A stretch of 64,000 bases of DNA, from assembly GCA_038502055.1 (NCBI GenBank), contig JAXRKN010000038.1, forward strand, positions 5,999,111 through 6,063,110, read 5' to 3'. The stretch is from Tanytarsus gracilentus. Taxonomy: Eukaryota; Arthropoda; Insecta; Diptera; Chironomidae. A program made the position numbers and the translations under genes. Under the pieces are notes generated by a model, which searched no databases, was not told the origin of the DNA, and saw only the letters and a program-made list of their open reading frames with translations. Below are positions 41,321 to 51,047 of this stretch, piece after piece (within the stretch, counting starts at the first letter, position 1; each line of letters starts with the position of its first letter).

Positions 41321-43129
41321 CTGTAAGCAGAAAGAGACAAAAAGAAGAAAATTAAATTTTTGGTGGACGTATGCAGTTTTTTTTTGTGTTTAAAAGAGTG
41401 CATAAATTAATCAAATGACAAATGTTATATCCTTTTCAACAGCTTATATATATTATAATTTTACGTCTCTGCTTTTCATCTCCTTATCTACGCTTCATTC
41501 TCTCTGATTTCTCTTTTATTTAGATTTTTCTTCACTTCTTCTTTTTATTTTCAGCGAAGCACGTTTCAATGACTGCATAAATATTTTCTCTTCTTCTGTC
41601 ATATGCTTTGCGCTCGAGAGATAATTTTTATTTTATTTTATAGTTTCGGAAGAGTGTAAGAATTTTTTTGGACTTGTTGTCTGCATGATTAAATTTCCCT
41701 TGCTTTGATGACGGTGACCCATGCGATTTTTTTCTACCTATACAGTGCATCACAAAAAAGTTCTTCAGTCGATCCAATTAAGAGAGTTAAATCAAAGATT
41801 AAGATTGTTCATTAAAGAACCCTTTGGGTGACACACACGAATTTTGATGAGAAGTGAGAATGCGAAACAATTATTTTTGCACAAGATTGGTCCCAAAAAA
41901 AATCTTTTATTTTATATACACGAAGGAGCTTGAAGTGGAGTGGTAAAGAGAAATACACATACGGAGCGAGTAAGGAGTCTCGAGCAGACATAAATCTTAT
42001 CGATTTTATTTGTTTTTCCGAGAATTAAAGCCTACACTAAAAAATCGAGAGAAATATTTTAAATATTTTTTTTCACTTTCTGGAATGAATTCACATTAAA
42101 CGCCGAAAATTAATTAAAAATGATTTTTGATTTGAATGCGAAAAAATAATTTTTTTTGGGCAATTTGAAATCAGGAAATAAGGTGTCTAGGAAAGCATTT
42201 CAAGTTATCACTAAAATATGCAAGCATTCAATCATCACTACCTGGCACTGAGTGCTTGACGATAGATTTCAAGCATAACGGCAGCCTCGTGAAGCATCAT
42301 TTTGACTATCTCACACTTTAATGATTTTTTTTCTTCTCTTGCTTGACAAATATTCAAATTTTCCTTTAATAATATTTATTTAAATTATCTCGTCTCACTT
42401 TGCATAATTCTTCTTTATTTCGGTCTCTTTTCGCGAAATATTTTTTCGGTCATAATATAATGAAGAGATTTGCATTTTTTAAAAAATATATTTCACGATA
42501 TTATTTTTATTCACACCAGTCAGAAAATAAATAATTTTTTCTGATTTCACTTTGAATTCATTTTATTTTATTTTTTTGGGTGAGCAGATTTCGTTATCAC
42601 TAGATGTCACCATCGGTATTAATTTTTGACATTCACTATAAAAATTATTTTTTCCTTATTACTAATTTCTCGATTTTTGATTTCTCTTTCTTTGGCACAA
42701 TTTCGTATAGTAAGAATTTTTTAAAAAATCAAAAATTTATAATAATTTATTTTCCGTATATAATTTTGACTTCATTCTCTCTTCCACTCGACCGTACAGC
42801 AGTAATAATATTCATGTGGGTGAAAAGAGTAAAGGAAATCTTTTCACTTCTATCACGTCTGTATTTCAAATTTCAACTGACTGATGTGATGAAGTTTCCT
42901 TTGATGTGTCGTCGTTGTTGTTTTCAATTTTCTATTTCGTTCACTCTTCGTATGACTGAGCGTTTGCGCAACAGAGAAGGCAAGAGTGACTCTGCGAGAG
43001 ATTCTCTCAATTTATTCGGCTTATGTTGCGAGAGTAGGGATGAGAGACTACGATATGGACATGAAAACATGTGAATTGAGTTGGTATTGAGGGGAAATGT
43101 TAGAATTCTCTCATTAGCTTCGTGAACAT

Positions 43130-43165
<36 letters not shown>

Positions 43166-46100
43166 AAGAAATTTCAGAGAGAGAGAATTATTAAATGAAT
43201 GTGTTGCTGCTGACGGCTGCTATTATTACGAGTGTGGTGTATTGGAAAAATATTGATGTTTTTCTGATTTTATTTTCAAGCTTTATTATTCGTATACGTA
43301 TGCTTTTTATACTTTCGGAAAACATACAATAAAAATACATTTTTATTGCGTTGATTTATCGCTTTTATATGTTTAAATGGGAGATATTTTTTGGAGACTG
43401 TATTTGCACACACGGAATGATGAGAAATCGAAATCGATTTTTTCTTCTCGCTATTCTTCCTTGTACACACACTAAGCTCATTTCTCGAGCATCACTCATC
43501 TTTTATGACGATTGCCGGGGTCATAAAATAATATGGAACGACGATATGGTGTGCGAGATGCGATGATGAGAAAGAATAAGAAGAGTGGCAATAAATTTCC
43601 TTCTCGTCAACATCACCATCATTTTTTGACAGCACAGCCTGCAGAAACTGACTGAGTGACTGACCCAAGTAAATAAGCTTGAAGTAAATTTATTCGACAA
43701 TCAACTATTGCATATATATCTCATAAACTTGTCATGTCACATCACAGCCGAGATGAAAGATGATTGTTGTGGAATTGTTTTTTTTTTGGGGTAACTGGTA
43801 AAGTTTTTTGGAAGATTGAATGAGAAATGTTGCTCAACTTCTCTCGCTCTGCTACTCGGAAAATCCCTCATCCAAAAATTGTGATTAATAATTCCCTTTC
43901 AGAGTGCAGAATGTACATATAGCAAAAGAAGACGAAGAAGTGCATTTTCGAACAAGACACAAACTTTGTAGAACTCAATGTCATGTCAAAAAGAATTTTT
44001 CTGTCACTCACTCACTCCGAGTGAGTTTTCATAGTTCTATTTTTGTGTGAGTTAATCTTTTGAGCTTTTTTTATTTCTGTTGACTCCCGGAAAACTTGAT
44101 CGCAAAACTTCCTCCCAACAATTCTGCACTCAAACCCTCCTTTTTATTCAGTTTGCGAACGGAATCTCATCATCATGTTTGCAGTGAGCAACTAGGTAGT
44201 TGTATACAGTACGTATAAACATAAATACACAGACTCATAAATACTTAAATAAGAATATTAAGTCCGTAGTGCGATGTGATAAACATAAATTGCAAAACAA
44301 GCAAGTAACACGATGTGAATGGAAGGAAGAGAGAGAGGCAAGGGACGACGACGACAACAATGACGAGTTGAGTTGTATGCGAGGGAGAAAATGAGCTCGC
44401 CTGGAATGGCATCGAGGTGTAATTTTTAAATATGTCACGTAAATAATGATCCCCTTGTGCAATATTCACTTTCTCGTTTAGAGATCCATTTTTCTCCTCT
44501 TCTCTCTTCCTTTCGCTCCACGTTCTATTTTGATGTGGATTTTTTTTCGGCATTTTTTTTCTTATTTATTCTCAACTGCTCAGCAGAACATTTTATTATG
44601 TTCATGCCGATACTTATCGGAACACACTCACACATGGTGAGCATTCTCTTATTGAGTGTAGAAGCATATAAATATTTATTGCATTACACTTTATAGTCGA
44701 TTCTCATGAAATCCAAGAAGTTTGATGCGATTTTATCAGCAGCGAGAATTCTTCTACTTCACATGCTGCATACAGCCATAATTGAACATTAGTTCCGTTC
44801 CATGTAAATATAAATTAAGGCGAATCGTGCTGAATGGACGGCAATGGCAAAAACACCACTTTTCTACCATAAAAGTCACATCTCTACGTCCTCCTTTCGA
44901 AAAATCTAAATCCATAAACGTAATTTATTGTTATCATCAACATTTTCACTTGCAATATTTTTCCTTCCGACATTATTCCTCCTATCATCCATAAATTAAG
45001 ATCTTTTAATCATTCAAATAATCATAAAAATAATGAATGTATACGCAATAGCTGGGGTCGAATGCCTGACAGAAGCAATAATATCAGGAGGGAGATGAGA
45101 TTGATATCCCGACCATACATGAATGTATGCAGTCGACCTCACACTATTTCTTTTTTCTATGCATAGTGTGAGGTGAAAAATATTCACCGAAAATATTCAT
45201 TTGACATGGACACATAGCTGAGCATAACAAATATATTAATGAAACTTTTCCCATTCTCTCTCATTCGCTTCTGCTGTTATGACTATTCATTGTCGGATCA
45301 ATCATAATTTTTTCTCTTCTCTCGTAATAATCGAGACGCGAAAGGACGATTAAAGTGTAAAAATTGTGATAAAAATTTTAATTCAAATTTTACGAGTTTC
45401 AATATTTTTTTGTCTATTAAAAAAAATATTTTTTTGCCATTTTTTGTCAATTTTCAACCCACTCAAGCAAGTACAGAAAAAAATTATGGGTGAATTAATT
45501 AGATAGGTTTTCCGAAATAAATTATTATTTTCATCTAATGTGTGAGTGTTCATTTCAAGATTGTCTCTCATCTAATTGATTAGGATATTTTTCTCTTTTC
45601 AAATATTGCAATGAATAATTTTTTGTTGTGAACTCGTAAATTTTCATTGTGAATTGAGAGTATATCAGTGGCATTATAGCGGAGGCACTAGTAACTGGGT
45701 TGTTATAATATCGAATCAATAATATTATTTATGTGCACATTTTCAGGTTGAGCAGGATATCGACATTAAGTATATTTTAGTGCGCTCTTTGGAAACGGGT
45801 GAGGAAAAGACAAGACATGCAACTTACCGTTTTAGTCCGGTTTCATGATCAATTAGTGTGACAGGTATGTTCTGTTCTAAATCATCGTGCGGTGACTCGT
45901 TCGACTGTTGACGACATGATAGGAGCAGTGCTGCCGCGGCTGCTGCCGATTGTGTGGCGAGACGATGGCGAGCATCTTTCGATCGAGGAATTGTTGCTTT
46001 CGATTTGATTAATGAAGATGTGGTGGTTGTTTGTACCTCGGGCACCTCAAGAGAATTGCTTGATGATGGACTTGCTGACCCCGTTGACAATTCATCCTTG

Positions 46101-49100
46101 TGGGCATCATTATTTTCATTTAGATTCACACCCTCTTCACCTTCGTCTGCTCGAGTCAATCGATATTGAGGTGATGCAAGGCGATTATCATGGAAAGAAA
46201 GAGAAAAAGAAACGTTTTGCACATGAAATATTGCACGATATCAGGAAAGATTAATGACAATGGTTATTTCAAGTAGTTCGATTGAGCATCAGAAGCAGTT
46301 CAGTGGTGAGAAAATAAAACAGAAAGATTGTGTGTGGATTCACATTTTTATGCACTCAATCTATTGAGACTGTCTTTCTTTCTCTATCGATGGCAATATA
46401 AAAAATCTTAGTTGCGGTTTTCTGATTTATTCGAGAGTTTTAAGAAAAATATTGCGAGAGAGAAATAGAAGAAAATATTTAATGGGTAATTAGTTAAAAT
46501 TGATTGTGTCGATGGTTTTTTTGTAGCCGACACTTTTGAAATTGAATCGATTTTTTAAGGTGATTTTTTAACAACTAAAAAAGTTTTTGCTTTGAAGATG
46601 CGAAGATAAAAAAATACCGAAAAATAGAGAAAAAATTAAATTTGTTCACGAAACCAATTTTTAAAGTCAACACAGGAGTCGATGTTGTTGGCAGGCACGC
46701 ATTGAGCGATAAAACAAATAGCGCGCTTTTATGTGCTTAATGTTGTTTACTTTCTTAATGAAAATATCAACCACGTAAGTAGGAGAGTGCACACACCAAA
46801 CATAGCATTAACTAGCTCTCATTTTCGAAATTGCTGCAAGATCGCTTAGTTAATATTGAGCTTATGGCGACAATGAGACTAATTTAACAATTGAAAAGCA
46901 CTTTGTGCATGTAATAAAATTTTGTGTCCACAAAATCCGATAAGAATTTAATTAATTTCTCACTTACAGAAAATTATTTGAGCACTTAATAAATTTGCGC
47001 AATTTAATGTTTTCTAAATTTTATAAAATGTATTTAATAATTTTCAATAAATGGTTTTTACAATAAAATAATTTTGCATAAACAAAAGAAGCGAAAAAGA
47101 AGAAAATTTTATCACAAAATCCAATCACAATGGAAAGAAAAAGAAATTCAAAGATTCGATAGCCAAAAAATAAAAAGAACTGAGAGAGCGGCGACAACGA
47201 CATCAGTAAGTATAAGGAGGATGAAATGTGTGTGCAATGCTTGCTGCTGTCGATTTACTTATTGTTGTTTTTGCTGCATTTAAAGCACAAAGAACTGCAG
47301 AAAAAGCGAATCATGTATCACGTTTTCTTTCGTGGAATTTATCGACATCTCAAGGATCATTTGAATCGGCATTTTTTTATTTATGCGAGAGTGAGTGAGT
47401 GAATGTGTGTGGAGGTTTTGTGGTTGAGGTAAAAAAAATGCAAAAGCGGCAGTTCTTGTTAATTAATTTAAGTAAGGAATGCATTTGTGGCTTCTTTTTC
47501 TCTCTTCTGCTGTCTTCTTTTTTTATTCTTTCGACTCGTTTTTATTCTCGATTTTTCTTCATTCTAATGGCATGCAAAGGATATTGTTCCAGGAAAGACA
47601 TTCCTATCGATTTGCGATCACATAAATTTTGGTCACTTTTCAGTTCTTCTTTGGGTAAAATGTCAACTTCTATTCTCTGTCTGAAGCTTGAAACTGATTT
47701 CTATTGTCTTTCTGGGTTTATTTAAATTTTTTAATTTTGCATACAAGATTTTTTTAATATCCGCGATAGCCTCAACATTGATCACGAGAAAAGTTGTCAA
47801 ATAATTTTTGACACTCGTGCGGTAATTTGACGAGAGTGATGCTGATAAAAATGTACGGCTTCTGTTTGGCGTTTTTAGTTTTTAAAAATTCATTGAGTCG
47901 GATCAATAAACAAGACATTGACGATGATGATGAGAGAAAAACGAGAAGAATATTTGTGATGACCGCATAATGTCTGACAGTTGACGAGTGAAATGATATT
48001 CGATATTTTTCTCATCTCTCAAATTCATTTATTCGTCAAATTCATTCACGGCTTCTCTTAATAAGTTTTCGCTTCTGTCATTAAGTGTTAATTCTTTTTC
48101 ATAACAAAATTTCATATTTGAATAATTATGAAAGATTTCGTCAATGTCAAAATGTGTGACATGTGAGAGGGTTGACTGAGATGCGATGAGGTCTTGAGTC
48201 AATTACTCAGTCATATCATCATCTTCATCATTATTTAATGCCTCTTAGCATCTCATCTCTTTTGTCATTATTTTATTATTCAACGAATTTCAATTTCTTA
48301 CTAAGCAAACACACAAAAGTAATAAATTAATCCACCGAAAGACGATAAATGATGAGTGCGAGAGATAAAAGTTCAAATAAATGACGAAGAAGTGCGAGCT
48401 GTCAAATCGCATTCAATTCATCAGAAATTTCGTCAATGTCTCATGTATGAGAAATAATAAATTGTGTGTGCGATGATCGGGAAAAGAAAATAACAGAGAA
48501 CAAAAATAAAACAATACGCGAGACACTCATCAATCTATCAAAATATTAAACTCGGCATCATCACGCGGAATGACACGAATTAATCTTACTTTATGCTCTT
48601 TTTCCAAATATATTCGATTAATTTTCTCTCATTCCAGGGATTTCGCGTGATGCGTTCGAAAAACTGCGGCAAAGCTTAAAATTTATGTTCGCAACAAATT
48701 TTGCTAATTAACGCAATTCACAAACTTAATTGACTTCATTTGTTTGCAATGATTTCTGAGGTTGCAAATAAATTTCATTCAAACTACTTTAAATCATGTG
48801 AAAAAGATTTCTGAGATTTTGCTAAAATTTAAATTCGTCACCTTTAAAAGTGATTTATTTCTTTTGTGTGACTAATTAAAATTCATTCGAAAAAGATTTT
48901 TAGTCATCTCTGTGAGCTTTTTATGACCCAAACTGTCAATAAATTGCACGCGAGTTGACATCTTCGAGGATGTTGTCGAAAATCCACTTTTCAATATTTC
49001 CATTTCAGACTTAGATCCGATTCGATTGTGAGGAAGATGAACGAAATATATAAAAAATAATTTGTTAATTTTTTTCCAATAAATTATTGCCATTTGATTA

Positions 49101-50994
49101 TTTTGCTTTGTTCAAGCGAAATCGCCATTCGTCCATTCATCATGGAAATTTATGGATTGTCGACTCTGAGCGGATGAGATTGAAATTGTCTGGGATTTAA
49201 ATATTAAAAAAATTTTTGAATATGATTAAATTTTTTTTCCTCTTTTCATATTGATTTCAAATCTAAGTTCAAATAAATTAAATACAATCGAATTTTGCAT
49301 TCTTAAAAGCAAGTTTTCTCATCATCTTCAAGCTTAATTAGGAAATTTCGCTTACGCCTTTTAAACTCCACAGCATGAAGAGGTTTTTAAGAATAAGAAA
49401 ATGAGAAAGAGAGAAAATATTTTGATATCATTGACGGTGTTCACAATCTTCAGAGATACACACACACACGTTGCACTATGTCCTTACTCATCTCGAATCG
49501 ATTGTGAACTAATTGAATTTTCTTGTTCGATTCTAACTCTTGCAATTTTACAATTTCTTCTTTTTATTCTCAAACTGTCAACGACCAGTAATGTCAAGAC
49601 ATACAAAAAATATTTAAAAGGAGCGGCATCGATAATGGCAAATTATTTTTAGAATTTTTAAATCATCAAAGTAAAATTTAATTTCAATCACATTTCTCCT
49701 GCAGACCATCGAGACAGTCACTCACTCGTTCGATTTATTTTAAAACTAATTAATTTCCATTTCATCTTTATCAATTGTTTTAAACACTTCCGTCGTCTCT
49801 GCTGCTCCATTCACATCTTTCTCAGTTGAATTTGATTGAATTTCAACCCCCTTCAGTAATTTTTTGCTGCTTCTGCTTCTCCCACCACCCCATCTGTGTC
49901 TGTCTACTCATTCATCGTCATTGTCATTCTCTCCACTTATTGAGTTTAATCAGATTGACATGACACTGTCAAATTCATGTACATCGCTCACATCAAGGGC
50001 GAAAAAAGGAAGAAGCAATTTTATTTTTCTCCAAATTTGATCAATTATAAATTGAACATTCTCGAGAGTATGTGCTTGTGGTGGAGAAGTTAAAATGAAC
50101 TGACAGATCTCGTAGATGAAATGAGACTGAATGACGTATTGGGATAAAATTGACAGACAAACCCGGTCAACGTAAATGATAGTTCAGTTTTAAAATCTTC
50201 ATGTAAAATGTCGAGGAAATCTTTCACATCCCCATCGGTGATTTCACAGAAATGTTTCGAGGCGAAGAGAGAAAATAAAATGAAAAATTCTTTCTGACTT
50301 CAAATGAGAGCTGAGTTGAGTTGAGTTACTGATGGACATGAAATAAGGAAAAAAAGGACCTGATGAAAAAACAAAAGGATTTTGCTCCTGAGGCAAGATT
50401 GTCATTTCTACTCAGAAAAGTCGGTCCAAAACATTCTTGACAGTTTTTGTTGCTAATAAAAGTGACATACATGAAAATTTCTTTCAACTTCTCCTTTGAC
50501 GATGAACATGATAGTCGAGTGAGTCTGTATGTGAACATCTGTGTGTGTGTTTCACTCTGAACTGCATCAAGAAAATTTTTCACATGTCAAATGGAATTTT
50601 TCTTCTTGAGAATTTTTCATTTTGAGTGAAATGCATTTTATAAATGAGAGCAGTAGCAGAAAGTATGATTGATATTGTACGAGTGTGACACTCCGATATT
50701 GTGAACTGCATCCCGATGCCGAGACATGTAATGAGGTCACAATTTATCATCTCAACAGCATCCAATAAATATTTGCGTAATGGTCAATTTTTATTAAATT
50801 CTCTTTGAGTGCACATGAGAGGACCCTAATCAATGAAATTTAGCAATTTGCACAGCAAGTGCTGCCATGAACACAATCGAACTACTTTGTAGAGAAAGCT
50901 TGAAAGACAAAATTAATTAAAATTCAAACTTACCGTTTTCTTCTCTGTTGTTTATCCAACGATACGATGGTCTCGGTTGCTGTTTTGATCGCAT
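37834..50994 (-). CDS. tsh/tio: Teashirt/Tiptop zinc-finger transcriptional repressor (whole gene, two N-terminal isoforms)
   Basis: Distal isoform: join of 50934-50994, 45828-46146 and 37834-41320 on the minus strand, 1,288 residues. Proximal isoform: 42242-42300 joined to 37834-41320, 1,181 residues. Splice phases match exactly (1 then 2; 2). Distal-isoform landmarks are a basic MRSKQQPRP start, an acidic segment, and the CtBP-binding motif PLDLS at 261-265. Three Teashirt-type fingers (C-x2-C-x12-H-x5-H) lie at 412-434, 509-531 and 622-644, followed by a basic RRKQTREKRKK stretch (likely nuclear localisation). A C2HC finger lies at about 708-727 and a classical C2H2 finger at 1161-1182. 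Family members are nuclear repressors that pattern the trunk, appendages and eye with Hox and Wnt inputs. Five fingers, including the C-terminal one, make it more Tiptop-like than Drosophila Teashirt. As I recall, insects outside Drosophila usually carry one gene for both, so I use a joint symbol. Confidence 0.93.
41321..42241 (-). other. tsh/tio: Intron between proximal first exon and common exon
   Basis: 921 bases, starting GTAGTG and ending TTACAG on the minus strand. It is AT-rich, and I see no internal gene. Confidence 0.8.
42242..42300 (-). CDS. tsh/tio: teashirt-type gene, proximal alternative first coding exon
   Basis: The exon encodes MMLHEAAVMLEIYRQALSA and ends GCCAG|GTAG. Its two leftover bases join the T of the common exon to make Ser. 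The start closely matches the N terminus of Drosophila Teashirt as I remember it (MLHEA.MLEIYRQAL), so the second ATG (42295-42297) is probably the ancestral initiator, giving 1,180 residues. The exon lies inside the intron between the distal isoform's second exon and the common exon, so it needs its own promoter. Confidence 0.88.
42900..43170 (-). promoter_or_regulatory. tsh/tio: Candidate proximal promoter with GAGA tract
   Basis: On the minus strand TCAGTC (starting at 42959) matches the fly initiator. It lies in a patch with many CG dinucleotides, about 660 bases before the proximal start codon. A (GA)n tract sits 175-205 bases upstream of it. GAGA tracts near initiators are common at paused developmental promoters in flies. 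No TATA box is seen. The precise start is a guess. Confidence 0.3.
43133..43163. repeat. (GA)n tract
   Basis: 31 bases of uninterrupted GA, with a second short GA run at about 43,174-43,184. It may act as GAGA-factor or CLAMP binding sequence, or be a plain microsatellite. Confidence 0.9.
45136..45174. repeat. Hairpin with 12-bp perfect stem
   Basis: ACCTCACACTAT at 45136-45147 pairs perfectly with ATAGTGTGAGGT at 45163-45174 across a 15-base loop. A second small inverted repeat (CATACATGAATGTATG) lies just before it at about 45,114-45,129. The stem is too short for a typical microRNA precursor. Confidence 0.7.
45828..46146 (-). CDS. tsh/tio: teashirt-type gene, distal isoform coding exon 2 (acidic and Ala-rich)
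   Basis: The acceptor is CTCGAGCAG|AC after a long pyrimidine tract, and the donor is AAACG|GTAAGT. It enters in phase 1 and leaves in phase 2, matching both neighbours. It encodes an acidic stretch (DEGEEGVNLNENNDAHKDE), Ser/Pro- and Thr-rich sequence, and a run of six alanines. Read with the first exon, this gives a basic start followed by acid-rich sequence, the same order as in vertebrate TSHZ proteins. The tandem GAGCAG acceptor could add one alanine. Confidence 0.8.
46147..50933 (-). other. tsh/tio: Intron between distal coding exons 1 and 2
   Basis: 4,787 bases, GTAAGT to GCAG on the minus strand. It is AT-rich with simple words and no credible internal gene. The 108-codon frame on the + strand near 47,400-47,725 has no recognisable domain. 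Confidence 0.7.
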
Positions 50995-51047
50995 GATTCA
51001 GAAACTTTTTGATTTCCACCTTCTTCAATTTCGCAGTCGACGTTTAT
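50934..51047 (-). CDS. tsh/tio: teashirt-type gene, distal alternative first coding exon
   Basis: The exon runs from an acceptor TCTTGCAG|ATAAAC at 51047 to a donor GAAAACG|GTAAGT at 50934. Coding begins at the ATG 50992-50994, with an in-frame TGA two codons upstream fixing the start. It encodes MRSKQQPRPSYRWINNREEN plus one base. The pattern R-x-K-Q-x-x-P at the extreme N terminus resembles the RRKQxxP motif of TSHZ, SALL, BCL11 and FOG proteins, which in several of these recruits the NuRD co-repressor complex. Having an acceptor means a further non-coding first exon must lie upstream. Confidence 0.82.

Larger units (their letters stand above)
42301..45827 (-). other. tsh/tio: Intronic DNA holding the presumed proximal promoter and leader
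   Basis: For the distal transcript this is intron; for the proximal transcript it is 5' leader and promoter. It contains a (GA)n tract at 43133-43163, a GC-richer patch at 42,900-43,070 with an initiator-like TCAGTC, and a 12-bp hairpin at 45136-45174. A 156-codon + strand frame at 42604-43074 has no recognisable content and is judged accidental. Confidence 0.6.

Noticed and set aside
41321..41403. Extension of the large zinc-finger frame to an ATG at 41403
   Set aside because: A strong acceptor TTTCTGCTTACAG lies at 41321, and two separate upstream exons match its phase. The extra 28 residues are intron translation.
42604..43074. 156-codon open frame on the + strand
   Set aside because: It starts at an ATG but encodes Phe/Ile-rich, low-information sequence without domains, inside the intron and presumed promoter of the zinc-finger gene. 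It is most likely chance.
45136..45174. microRNA precursor
   Set aside because: The perfect stem is only 12 bp with no extended pairing and matches no microRNA I know.
46147..46222. ATG at 46222 as a start for the acidic exon
   Set aside because: The sequence between is a pyrimidine tract and acceptor. Joining at 46146 to the MRSKQQ exon keeps frame and gives the expected N-terminal motif.
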